Assembly: GCF_015351075.1 (NCBI RefSeq)
Contig: NZ_JADKRS010000005.1
Coordinates: 3,577 to 67,576, forward strand
From: Clavibacter sp. VKM Ac-2873
GTDB taxonomy: Bacteria; Actinomycetota; Actinomycetes; Actinomycetales; Microbacteriaceae
Direction of reading: 5' to 3'
Length of the DNA: 64,000 nt
The translations under genes and the position numbers were made by a program. Positions 10,428 through 19,047 of the stretch are shown piece by piece (the first letter of the stretch is position 1; every line of letters starts with the position of its first letter). Under the pieces are notes generated by a model. That model did not search any database. It had not been told where the DNA came from and saw only the letters and a program-made list of their open reading frames with translations.

Positions 10428-13400
10428 ATGCCCATCCAACGAGACCCATCCCGGCCCGGCCGGAGGAGCCGCCTGCGCGCGGCCCGGCCCCTGGCGGCCT
10501 GCGCCCTCGCGTTCGCGCTCGTGGCGGCCGGCGCCACCACAGCCAGCGCGGCGGACGCGCCCACGGCGGCGGTCCCCCTCGGCGCGCAGGACGGCAGCTA
10601 CCTCGTGACCCTGCGGGACCAGCCCGCCGCGTCCTACGACGGCACCCTCGACGGGCTCGCGCCCACGCGGGTCGAGTCCGGCGCCCGCCTCGACGCGCAG
10701 TCGGACGCCGTGCAGCGCTACTCCGACCACCTCACCCGGATCCAGGACTCGGCCGCCAGCGCGGCGGGCGTGACCCCGACCAACCGGTACTCCCTCACCG
10801 TCAACGGCTTCTCGGCCAAGCTGACGGCGGCGCAGGTGCAGGCGCTCGGCCACGATCGCGACGTGCTGAGCGTGGAGCCCGACCAGACCCTGCACACCAC
10901 GTCCACGCCGGACTCCCGCTTCATCGGCCTCGAGGGCGACCACGGCCTCTGGTCGAAGGTGGGCGGCTCCGACAAGGCGGGCGAGGGCACGGTGATCGGC
11001 GTCCTCGACACCGGCATCTCCCCGGACAGCCCCTCCTTCGCGGGGAAGCCCCTCGGCACCGCGCCCGGGACGGATCCGTACCTCGACGGCTCCCGCATCG
11101 ACTACCGCAAGGGCGACGGCACCGTCTTCCACGGCACGTGCCAGACGGGCGACGGGTTCACCGCCGCCGACTGCTCCACCAAGATCGTGGGCGCGCGCGC
11201 GTTCGAGGCAGGCCGTGCCGCCTCGGGCGAGCCGATCGGGCCGCAGGAGAAGGTGTCCCCCCTCGACACCGAGGGCCACGGGAGCCACACCGGGAGCACG
11301 GCCGCGGGCGACGCGGGCGTGGCGGCGACCGCGGGCACCATCCAGGAGACCATCGCCGGCATCGCCCCCGCCGCGAAGATCGCGGCCTACAAGGTGTGCT
11401 GGAGCGGACCCGACCTGACGAAGGAGACGGACGACGGCTGCGAGACGTCGGACATCGTCGCCGGGATCGAGCAGGCCACGGCCGACGGCGTCGACGTGCT
11501 CAACATGTCGCTCGGCGGCCCCGGCAAGACCGAGGACGCGTTCCAGCGCGCCCTCCTCGGTGCGGCGGACGCCGGCATCTTCGTCGCCGCGTCGGCGGGC
11601 AACAGCGGCCCCGACGTCGGCACGGTCGCGAACACCGAGCCGTGGATCACCACCGTCGCGGCCAGCAGCGTGCCGGACAACTACTCCGGGACGGTCACCC
11701 TCGGCAACGGGGCGAAGTTCGCCGGCGCCTCCGCGACCGTGGGGTCGCCCGTGTCGGGCCCCCTCGTGCGCGCGGTGGACTCCGGGGTCGCGGGGGCCAC
11801 GTCCCCCGAGCTGTGCGGCGCGGGGACGCTGGATCCGGACAAGGTCCGCGGCCGCATCGTGCAGTGCGACCGCGGCATCGTCAACCGCATCGACAAGAGC
11901 GCCGAGGTGAAGCGCGCGGGCGGCATCGGCATGGTGCTCACCAACGTGAAGCCCGACTCCCAGGACCTCGACATCCACACCGTCCCCACGGTGCACCTCG
12001 ATTCCGACGCCCGGCAGACGATCGTCGACTACGCGGCGAAGGCGGGCGCCACGGTGACCCTGACGGACGGCAACACGACGGGCGTCGAGCGCCCGGCGCC
12101 GCAGGTCGCGGGGTTCAGCTCCCGCGGTGCCTCGGAGGCGGTCGACGGCGGCGACACCATCAAGCCCGACATCACGGCCCCCGGCGTGGGGATCCTCGCC
12201 GCGGTCAGCGACGAGGACGGCAAGCCCGCGTTCGCCCCGGAGTCGGGCACGTCCATGTCCTCGCCGCACATCGCCGGATTCGGGCTCGTCTACCTCGGCG
12301 TCCACCCGAAGGCGACGCCGGCCGAGGTCAAGTCGGCGTTCATGACGACCGCGACCGACACGCTCGACGCGAACGGCAAGCCCGCCACGGATCCGTTCGC
12401 CCAGGGAGCCGGGCAGATCGCGCCGGACCGGTTCCTGGAGCCGGGTCTCTTCTACCCGAGCGGCGCGAAGGACTGGGCCGGCTACGCCGCGGCCACGGGC
12501 CTCGAGCTGCCGCACCCGGTGGCGCCCGTGGCGCCGTCGCAGCTGAACCTGCCGAGCATCGGCGTCGGGAAGCTCATGGGATCCACGACGGTCACGCGCA
12601 CCGTGACGTCGCTGACCGCGGGCACCTGGACGGCCTCCGTGCAGGGCGTGTCGCAGGCCGACGTGAAGGTGACGCCGGCGCGGCTGACGTTCACGGCCCC
12701 TGGCCAGACGAAGTCCTTCCAGGTGCGCATCACCGCGAAGCGCGGGGCGCCGTCCGACGCGTGGTCGACCGGGTCGCTCACCTGGACCGGATCCGCCGGC
12801 ACCGTCCGCAGCCCCATCGCCGTGCGGCCCACCGCGATCGTCGCCCCGGCGTCGGTCGACGGCACCGGCACGAGCGGGAAGGTCGACGTCTCGGTCGACG
12901 CGGGCGTCACGGGCCGCATCCCGCTGACGACCGCCGGGCTCACGCCAGGGGAGCTGCTGAGCGACGGTGACACCGGTCATTCCGGCCACTCCGGCAACGT
13001 CACCGCCACCGAGGCCGATGGGGCCGAGATCACGGTGAAGGCGGGCGAGAAGGCGCTGGTCCTCGACGCGGTGCCGGTCGACGGGGCATCCGACCTCGCG
13101 CTGTATCTGCAGAAGGTGGGCAAGACCGACGACGACCGGAAGCTCATCAGCCTGCAGCAGACGTCCTCGCTGTCGGAGCGCATCGTCGTGCCGGCACCGG
13201 AGGCGGGCGACTACATCGTCGGCGTGGAGGCGACGAAGCTCGCGGGTTCGGCGACGAGCGTCGACTTCGACCTCACGCGGTACGACGTGCAGAGCACGGG
13301 CGGGGAGGGATCCTTCGCGGTCTCGCCGGCCCAGCTCCCCGTCACCGCGGGGAAGAAGGCCACCTACACGGCCTCGTGGTCGGGTCTCGCCGCCGGGAAG

Positions 13401-14027
13401 TCGTACGTCGGCGTCGTGAGCTACGGCGGGACGGCCGCCACCACGGTCGTGGGCGTCACCACGCCCGCGGCCTCGGCGGCTCCCGTCGCGACGACGGCGC
13501 CCGCCATCACGGGCACGCCGGACGTCGGGCAGACGCTCACGGCGTCGACGGGCGCGTGGACGCCGCAGGGCGTCACGCTGGCCACGCAGTGGCTGTCCAA
13601 CGGCACGCCGATCGCCGGGGCGACGGGATCCACCTTCCGCGTGACCTCGGCGGTCGCGGGCACGGCGCTCGCCGCCCAGGTGACGGCCACCGCGTCCGAC
13701 GGGCAGACGGGCGTCGCCACGAGCCCGACCGTCACCGCGCGGGACGTCGCGACGGTGCACCTGCAGGCGACGCACCCGCGGGGCGCGGCGAGCGGCAGCG
13801 TGCACGTGCAGGTGTCGGTGACGTCGGCCGCGAAGCAGGCGGCCACCGGCGTGGTGCGGGTGACCGTGGACGGCGCGGAGCACGACGTGCCCCTCGACGG
13901 CTCGGGCAACGGGTGCGCGGACATCACGGGCATCGCCCCGGGGACCCGCACGGTGCAGGCCTCCTACGCGGGCGACAACCTCGTCGGCGGGGGCACGAGC
14001 CGCGCGCAGAGGATCGTCGTGCGCTGA
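10428..14027 (+). CDS. Secreted subtilisin-like serine protease (S8), paralog A
   Basis: This 1199-aa exoprotease has a signal peptide ending near AASA (about residue 40) and an inhibitor-like propeptide (about 55-160). The S8 catalytic triad is Asp194 (VLDTG), His284 (GHGSH) and Ser609 (GTSMS). A protease-associated domain is inserted between His and Ser, with the motif RAGGIGMVL near 505. The C-terminal half holds fibronectin-like and Ig-like beta domains, including an ITGTPDVGQTL-type repeat near 1025 and a final bacterial Ig domain. No LPXTG anchor is seen, so release to the medium is likely. The ATG follows a G-rich run. A TACGGT box at 10311 may be the promoter. It is a tandem paralog of the next gene. 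Clavibacter subtilases include virulence factors; a role here is inferred. Confidence 0.95.
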   Translation: MPIQRDPSRPGRRSRLRAARPLAACALAFALVAAGATTASAADAPTAAVPLGAQDGSYLVTLRDQPAASYDGTLDGLAPTRVESGARLDAQSDAVQRYSDHLTRIQDSAASAAGVTPTNRYSLTVNGFSAKLTAAQVQALGHDRDVLSVEPDQTLHTTSTPDSRFIGLEGDHGLWSKVGGSDKAGEGTVIGVLDTGISPDSPSFAGKPLGTAPGTDPYLDGSRIDYRKGDGTVFHGTCQTGDGFTAADCSTKIVGARAFEAGRAASGEPIGPQEKVSPLDTEGHGSHTGSTAAGDAGVAATAGTIQETIAGIAPAAKIAAYKVCWSGPDLTKETDDGCETSDIVAGIEQATADGVDVLNMSLGGPGKTEDAFQRALLGAADAGIFVAASAGNSGPDVGTVANTEPWITTVAASSVPDNYSGTVTLGNGAKFAGASATVGSPVSGPLVRAVDSGVAGATSPELCGAGTLDPDKVRGRIVQCDRGIVNRIDKSAEVKRAGGIGMVLTNVKPDSQDLDIHTVPTVHLDSDARQTIVDYAAKAGATVTLTDGNTTGVERPAPQVAGFSSRGASEAVDGGDTIKPDITAPGVGILAAVSDEDGKPAFAPESGTSMSSPHIAGFGLVYLGVHPKATPAEVKSAFMTTATDTLDANGKPATDPFAQGAGQIAPDRFLEPGLFYPSGAKDWAGYAAATGLELPHPVAPVAPSQLNLPSIGVGKLMGSTTVTRTVTSLTAGTWTASVQGVSQADVKVTPARLTFTAPGQTKSFQVRITAKRGAPSDAWSTGSLTWTGSAGTVRSPIAVRPTAIVAPASVDGTGTSGKVDVSVDAGVTGRIPLTTAGLTPGELLSDGDTGHSGHSGNVTATEADGAEITVKAGEKALVLDAVPVDGASDLALYLQKVGKTDDDRKLISLQQTSSLSERIVVPAPEAGDYIVGVEATKLAGSATSVDFDLTRYDVQSTGGEGSFAVSPAQLPVTAGKKATYTASWSGLAAGKSYVGVVSYGGTAATTVVGVTTPAASAAPVATTAPAITGTPDVGQTLTASTGAWTPQGVTLATQWLSNGTPIAGATGSTFRVTSAVAGTALAAQVTATASDGQTGVATSPTVTARDVATVHLQATHPRGAASGSVHVQVSVTSAAKQAATGVVRVTVDGAEHDVPLDGSGNGCADITGIAPGTRTVQASYAGDNLVGGGTSRAQRIVVR

Positions 14028-14053
14028 TCGCGCGGATCGCGCGAGCGACCACA

Positions 14054-14085
14054 GGAGGGCGGGTGCCGGACGGCACCCGCCCTCC
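14054..14085 (+). terminator. Terminator after subtilase A
   Basis: GGAGGGCGGGTGCC pairs with GGCACCCGCCCTCC around a short loop, 26 nt after the stop codon. Confidence 0.8.
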
Positions 14086-14233
14086 GTCGTGCGCGCGGCA
14101 CCCGGCCCACTACACGAGAGAGGGTGGCTGTGCCTGAAAGGCATCCGTGCGGCAGGTGGTGGGGCGATGCGGCACGCGATCCGCGATCGGGGCGCGATGG
14201 TCGCCCTGGCGGGGATCCGCGGCCGGACGCAAC

Positions 14234-14251
14234 TGTTACACGGCGGTAACA
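14234..14251. promoter_or_regulatory. Inverted repeat TGTTAC-N6-GTAACA (candidate operator)
   Basis: A perfect 6-6-6 dyad lies about 50 bp upstream of the putative promoter of subtilase B. Its core GTTAC-N6-GTAAC closely matches the actinobacterial GlnR half-site pair gTnAC-N6-GaAAc (one mismatch), and MtrA boxes are similar. A glnR-like gene is present at 53.2-53.9 kb. Which protein binds, if any, is inferred. Confidence 0.55.
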
Positions 14252-14281
14252 CCGATCCGTTCTCAGGGCGAATACCCGGGG

Positions 14282-14287
14282 TATGTT
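14282..14287 (+). promoter_or_regulatory. Probable -10 box of subtilase B
   Basis: TATGTT is preceded 16 bp upstream by TTCTCA (14260-14265), a fair sigma-A type spacing. It lies 65 bp before the chosen start codon. Confidence 0.45.
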
Positions 14288-14351
14288 GAGGATTCGCGCG
14301 TGTCACACGGGGTACGCGCGGGCCATTCATCCCCTCTCGAAGGACGTGTTC

Positions 14352-17300
14352 GTGATCCCACGCTCCCCCCGGCTCCGCTCGGAGTCCGACCGCGCATCAT
14401 CCCTGCGTCGGGCGACGGCCTCCGTCGCCGCCACCGCGCTCGTCGCCGCCGGCCTCGTCGCCTTCGGGGCCGGAGGCGCCATGGCCGCCCCGGCGCCGAC
14501 GGTCGCGACGCCGGCGTCCGCTCTCGAGGACGGCCGCTACATCGTGACCCTCGCCGACGAGGCTGCCGCGACCTACCGCGGCGGCGTCGACGGGCTCCCC
14601 GCGACCGAGGCCCGCTCGGGCGCGCAGCTCGACGCGAAGGCCGGCCCGGTCGTCGCGTACACCGACTACCTCCAGGACCAGCAGGAGGATGTGGCCGCCA
14701 GCGTCGGCGCCGACATCGACTACTCCTACTCCCTCACGGTCAACGGCTTCTCCGCCGACCTCACGGCCGAGCAGGCGTCGAAGCTCTCCGGCGACCGCAA
14801 GGTCGCCTCCGTCGAGCAGGACCGGATCTACCACCCCACCTCCACCCCGGCCGCCGACTTCCTCGGCCTCTCGGGCGCCGACGGCGTGTGGGCGAAGACG
14901 GGCGGCCGGGAGAAGGCGGGCGAGGGCGCCGTCATCGGCGTGATCGACACCGGCATCGCGCCGGAGAACCCCGCGTTCGCGGGCGACCTGCTCGGCACGA
15001 CGGCGGGCGCCGAGCCGTACCGCGACGGATCCGCGATCGCGTACGCCAAGGCCGACGGCACCACCTTCCGCGGCGCCTGCCAGACCGGCGAGCAGTTCAC
15101 GGCGGCCGACTGCTCCACGAAGATCGTGGGCGCGCGCTACTTCGTGACGGGCTTCGGCCAGGGGAACATCGGCACCGCCGCGACGGGCGAGTACGTCTCC
15201 CCGCGCGACGGCGACGGGCACGGCTCGCACACCGCATCCACGGCCGCCGGCGACGCGGGCGTCACGGCGACCATCGACGGCAACGACCTCGGGGAGATCT
15301 CGGGCGTCGCGCCCGCCGCCAAGATCGCGGCCTACAAGGTCTGCTGGTCGGGTCCCGACCCGGCCGTGCAGACGGACGACGGCTGCGCCGGGGCGGACCT
15401 CGTCGCGGCCATCGAGCAGGCGACGAAGGACGGCGTCGACGTCATCAACTACTCCATCGGCGGCGGATCCGCGCAGACCACGTTCTCCGCGACCGACAAG
15501 GCGTTCCTCGGCGCGGCCAGCGCGGGCATCTTCGTGTCGGCCTCCGCGGGCAACTCCGGCCCGGGCGCCTCCACGCTCGACAACGCGTCGCCGTGGATCA
15601 CCACGGTCGCCGCGAGCACGGTCGCCGGCAACTTCGAGGCCACCGCGAAGCTCGGCGACGGGCAGCAGTACGCGGGCTCGTCCATCACGGTGACCGAGCC
15701 GGTCGCGGGCGCCTTCGTCACGGCGGCCTCCGTCGCCGCGGCCGGCGCCACCACGCCGGCCCTCTGCGGACCCGGCGTGCTCGACCCGACGAAGACCGCG
15801 GGGAAGATCGTCCTCTGCGAGCGCGGCACGTTCGACCGGGTCGCGAAGTCGGCCGAGGTCGAGCGCGCGGGCGGCATCGGCATGGTGCTCGTGAACCCGA
15901 CGCCCAACTCGGTCGACGCCGACACGCACTCCGTGCCGACCGTCCACCTCGACGCCGACGTCTACGCGGCCGTCTCCGCCTACGCGGCGACGCCCGGCGC
16001 GACCGTCACGCTGGTGCCCGACAACACGACGGGCGTCACCGCCGCGGCGCCCCAGGTCGCGGGCTTCAGCTCGCGCGGCCCGGTGCTCGCGGACGGCAGC
16101 GACATCCTGAAGCCCGACATCACGGCGCCCGGCGTCTCGATCATCGCGGCGACCAACAACGCCGAGGGCGAGGAGCCGACCTTCGCGCTCCTCTCCGGCA
16201 CCTCGATGGCGGCCCCGCACATCGCCGGCCTCGCGCTGCTGTACCTCGGCGAGCACCCGAAGGCGACGCCCGCCGAGATCAAGTCGGCGATGATGACCAC
16301 CGCCTACGACACGCTGGACGAGGACGGCGCGAAGGTGACGGACCCGTTCACCCAGGGCGCCGGCCACGTGGACGCGCGCCGGTACCTCGACCCCGGCCTG
16401 CTCTACCTCAACGACCGCGCCGACTGGCTCGCGTACCTCGCGGCCACCGGCTACGCCTCGGGCATCGACCCGGTCGACCCGTCGGAGCTCAACCTGGCGA
16501 GCATCGCGATCGGCGCCCTCACCGGCTCCGAGACCGTGACGCGCGAGGTCACCTCCACGCGGGCCGGGACGTACACGGCGAGCGTGCAGGGCCTCGCGGG
16601 CGTCACCGCCGAGGTGACCCCGAAGACGCTCGAGTTCACCGAGGCGGGCCAGACGAAGTCGTTCGAGGTCGCGTTCACGCGCACCACGGCGGCCGTCGAC
16701 GCCTACGCCACCGGATCCCTCACCTGGACGAGCGGCGCCACCACGGTGCGCAGCCCGATCGCGGTGAACCCGGTCTCCATCGCCGCGCCGGACGAGGTGC
16801 AGGGGAAGGGGATCACGGGATCCGTCGACGTGACCGTGACGCCCGGCACCACCGGGCCGATCGCGCTCACCGCGGAGGGCCTGACCGCCGGCCGCGTGTA
16901 CGCGAACCCGGCGGACGCGTCCTCGCCCATCTCGGGCACCGGAGCGGCCAAGGCGGAGCTGCAGTACGCGACCACCGTCCCCGCCGGCCAGCTGGCGACC
17001 CGGATCGACCTCGACTCGGCCGACGACGCGGCCGACCTCGACCTCTCGGTGTTCCGCCTCGAGGACGGGCAGCCGGTCGAGCAGTTCGACTCGGCGACCG
17101 AGTCGGCCGACGAGTCCGTGACCATCGAGACGCCGGAGGCCGGCGACTACGTGGTGGTCGTGTCGGTCTTCTCGCTCCCCGCGGGCGCGACGACGCAGGA
17201 CTTCACCCTCACGCAGTTCGACCTCTCCGCGTCGACGGACGAGGGCGCCTTCCAGGTGTCCCCGAACCCGCTCGACGCCGTGCAGAGCCGACCGGTCACG

Positions 17301-17963
17301 TACACGGCGTCGTGGAGCGGGCTCGCGCCCGAGACCGCGTACCTCGGCCGGGTCGCCTACGCCGGCACGGATGCGCTGACCTACGTGCGCGTCGAGTCGG
17401 GGGCGATCCCGGCCCCGGCCGCGACCGCGCCTCCCGTGATCTCGGGCACGCCCGTCGCCGGTCAGACGCTCACCGCATCACCCGGCACGTGGGACCAGGA
17501 GGGCCTGACGTTCTCCTACCAGTGGTTCGCGGACGGGAAGGCGCTCGCCGGCCAGACGCGCGCGACCTACAAGGTCTCGCCGTCGGTCTCGGGCGGGTCG
17601 ATCACCGTCGTCGTGACGGCGAAGCCGGCCACGGGCCCCTCGGGCACCGCGACCAGCGAGGCCGTCGTGATCAAGCTGGCGAGCACCATCACGGTGAGCG
17701 TCAAGCCGTCGGTGCTCACGAGCGCGCAGAAGGCCGTCGTCACGGTCAAGGTCGACAGCACGGCGAAGGCGGCGCCCACGGGCAGCGTCACCGTGAAGGT
17801 CGGCGCGGACGCGTTCGAGGTCGCGCTGGATGCGGCGGGCACCGGCCGCCTCGAGCTGCCGGCGTACGCGAAGGGCCGGTACGCGGTCACCGCGACGTAC
17901 GCGGGCGACACCGCGAACGCGGCGAAGACCAGCGCCCCGAAGTACCTCTACGTGAGCCGTTGA
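14352..17963 (+). CDS. Secreted subtilisin-like serine protease (S8), paralog B
   Basis: This 1203-aa paralog of the preceding protease has the same architecture. In order it has a signal peptide ending near AMA-AP, a propeptide, and an S8 domain with Asp199 (VIDTG), His290 (GHGSH) and Ser618 (GTSMA). A PA insert (RAGGIGMVL) is followed by beta domains, an ISGTPVAGQTL repeat near 1030 and a terminal Ig-like domain. The two proteins share segments such as AAKIAAYKVCWSGPD, so they derive from a tandem duplication that has since diverged. The GTG at 14352 is chosen because GAAGGA (14339-14344) is seven bases upstream; GTG at 14346 is too close to it. No cell-wall anchor motif is seen. Confidence 0.94.
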   Translation: MIPRSPRLRSESDRASSLRRATASVAATALVAAGLVAFGAGGAMAAPAPTVATPASALEDGRYIVTLADEAAATYRGGVDGLPATEARSGAQLDAKAGPVVAYTDYLQDQQEDVAASVGADIDYSYSLTVNGFSADLTAEQASKLSGDRKVASVEQDRIYHPTSTPAADFLGLSGADGVWAKTGGREKAGEGAVIGVIDTGIAPENPAFAGDLLGTTAGAEPYRDGSAIAYAKADGTTFRGACQTGEQFTAADCSTKIVGARYFVTGFGQGNIGTAATGEYVSPRDGDGHGSHTASTAAGDAGVTATIDGNDLGEISGVAPAAKIAAYKVCWSGPDPAVQTDDGCAGADLVAAIEQATKDGVDVINYSIGGGSAQTTFSATDKAFLGAASAGIFVSASAGNSGPGASTLDNASPWITTVAASTVAGNFEATAKLGDGQQYAGSSITVTEPVAGAFVTAASVAAAGATTPALCGPGVLDPTKTAGKIVLCERGTFDRVAKSAEVERAGGIGMVLVNPTPNSVDADTHSVPTVHLDADVYAAVSAYAATPGATVTLVPDNTTGVTAAAPQVAGFSSRGPVLADGSDILKPDITAPGVSIIAATNNAEGEEPTFALLSGTSMAAPHIAGLALLYLGEHPKATPAEIKSAMMTTAYDTLDEDGAKVTDPFTQGAGHVDARRYLDPGLLYLNDRADWLAYLAATGYASGIDPVDPSELNLASIAIGALTGSETVTREVTSTRAGTYTASVQGLAGVTAEVTPKTLEFTEAGQTKSFEVAFTRTTAAVDAYATGSLTWTSGATTVRSPIAVNPVSIAAPDEVQGKGITGSVDVTVTPGTTGPIALTAEGLTAGRVYANPADASSPISGTGAAKAELQYATTVPAGQLATRIDLDSADDAADLDLSVFRLEDGQPVEQFDSATESADESVTIETPEAGDYVVVVSVFSLPAGATTQDFTLTQFDLSASTDEGAFQVSPNPLDAVQSRPVTYTASWSGLAPETAYLGRVAYAGTDALTYVRVESGAIPAPAATAPPVISGTPVAGQTLTASPGTWDQEGLTFSYQWFADGKALAGQTRATYKVSPSVSGGSITVVVTAKPATGPSGTATSEAVVIKLASTITVSVKPSVLTSAQKAVVTVKVDSTAKAAPTGSVTVKVGADAFEVALDAAGTGRLELPAYAKGRYAVTATYAGDTANAAKTSAPKYLYVSR

Positions 17964-17989
17964 TCCGCGGCTGACCCGGAGTGACCGCC

Positions 17990-18023
17990 GAGGGGGCGGG
18001 TGCCGTGAGGCGCCCGCCCCCTC
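17990..18023. terminator. Terminator between subtilase B and purU (convergent)
   Basis: A 15-bp stem (GAGGGGGCGGGTGCC / GGCGCCCGCCCCCTC) with a 4-nt loop lies between the convergent genes. Confidence 0.8.
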
Positions 18024-18096
18024 GTGGCGTGTCCGGGCGGATGCGCGGGGCCGGCACCATGCGCGGGGCCGGCCCGGGCCGGTGCCGGCGTCGGCC

Positions 18097-18969
18097 TCAG
18101 CGGAAGATGATCGTCCGCGCCCCGTCGAGCAGCACGCGGTGCTCCGCGAACCAGCGCACGGCCTGCGTGAGGGTGCGCGACTCCTCGTCCTGGCCGATCG
18201 CCATGAGCTCGCGGGCGCTGCGCGAGTGGTCGACGCGCACGACGTTCTGCTCCACGATCGGGCCCTCGTCGAGGTCGCTCGTGACGAAGTGGGCGGTCGC
18301 GCCGATGAGCTTCACGCCGCGCGCGTGCGCCTGCTTGTAGGGGTTCGCGCCCTTGAAGCCGGGCAGGAAGGAGTGGTGGATGTTGATGATCCGGCCGCTG
18401 AGGCGCGCGCAGAGCTCGGGGGAGAGGATCTGCATGTAGCGCGCGAGCACCACCAGCTCGATGTCGTGCTCCTCGACCGCGCGGATCACGCGCTCCTCGA
18501 AGGCCCGCTTCGACGCCTCGTCGGCGACGGGCACGTGCTCGAACGGCACGCCGTAGAAGCCCGCGAGGTCGGCGAGCCTGTCGTGGTTGCTGAGCACGAG
18601 CGGGATGTCGACGGGCAGCTGCCCCGCGCGCTGCCGGAACAGCAGGTCGTTCACGCAGTGCTCGGCGGTGGATCCCAGCACGAGCGTGCGCAGCGGCCGG
18701 CCCACCTCGTCGAGGTGCCACGTGGCGTCGTAGCGCTCGACGACGGCGGCGAGGGCGTCGGCCAGCCGGTCGTCGTCGGCGGCGCTCTGGATCTGCAGGC
18801 GCATGAAGAACCGGCCCGTGTCGGCGCTCGAGAACTGCTGCGACTCGGTGATGTCGCCGCCGGCCTCGACGATGGCGCCCGCGATGGCGTGCACGATGCC
18901 CGGGCGGTCGTCGCAGGAGAAGCTGAGGACGCGGTGCGGCGGGCGCGCGCGGGTGGCCTGGTCGGTCAT
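18097..18969 (-). CDS. purU: Formyltetrahydrofolate deformylase
   Basis: This 290-aa enzyme hydrolyses 10-formyl-THF to THF and formate, balancing one-carbon pools and supplying formate to PurT. An ACT-type regulatory domain occupies residues about 10-90 (FSCDDRPGIVHAIAG). The formyltransferase-fold catalytic domain follows, with the NIHHSFLPGFKGANPY motif and the catalytic Asp in TSDLDEGPI. The ATG at 18969 lies six bases after a TAGCCT -10 box, so the mRNA is probably leaderless. It is divergent from an MFS transporter gene and convergent with subtilase B. The one-carbon theme recurs at glyA-folD, 11 kb away. Confidence 0.95.
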   Translation of the reverse strand: MTDQATRARPPHRVLSFSCDDRPGIVHAIAGAIVEAGGDITESQQFSSADTGRFFMRLQIQSAADDDRLADALAAVVERYDATWHLDEVGRPLRTLVLGSTAEHCVNDLLFRQRAGQLPVDIPLVLSNHDRLADLAGFYGVPFEHVPVADEASKRAFEERVIRAVEEHDIELVVLARYMQILSPELCARLSGRIINIHHSFLPGFKGANPYKQAHARGVKLIGATAHFVTSDLDEGPIVEQNVVRVDHSRSARELMAIGQDEESRTLTQAVRWFAEHRVLLDGARTIIFR

Positions 18970-18975
18970 CCGTCT

Positions 18976-18981
18976 AGGCTA
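18976..18981 (-). promoter_or_regulatory. -10 box for leaderless purU
   Basis: TAGCCT on the minus strand is six bases before the purU ATG. The plus strand of the same site reads TAGGCT (18975-18980) and could serve the divergent MFS gene, so the site may be bidirectional. Confidence 0.6.
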
Positions 18982-19047
18982 TTGCCTGGCTGCGCGGATC
19001 CCGCCGGCCCCGGGAGCCCTCCCGCCGTCACGTCCCCCACAGGTCCC

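Noticed and set aside
10101-14330. 1409-codon open frame antisense to subtilase A
   Set aside because: It is a shadow of the high-GC coding strand; composition is His/Arg/Gly-rich with no domain, and the sense strand encodes a full protease.
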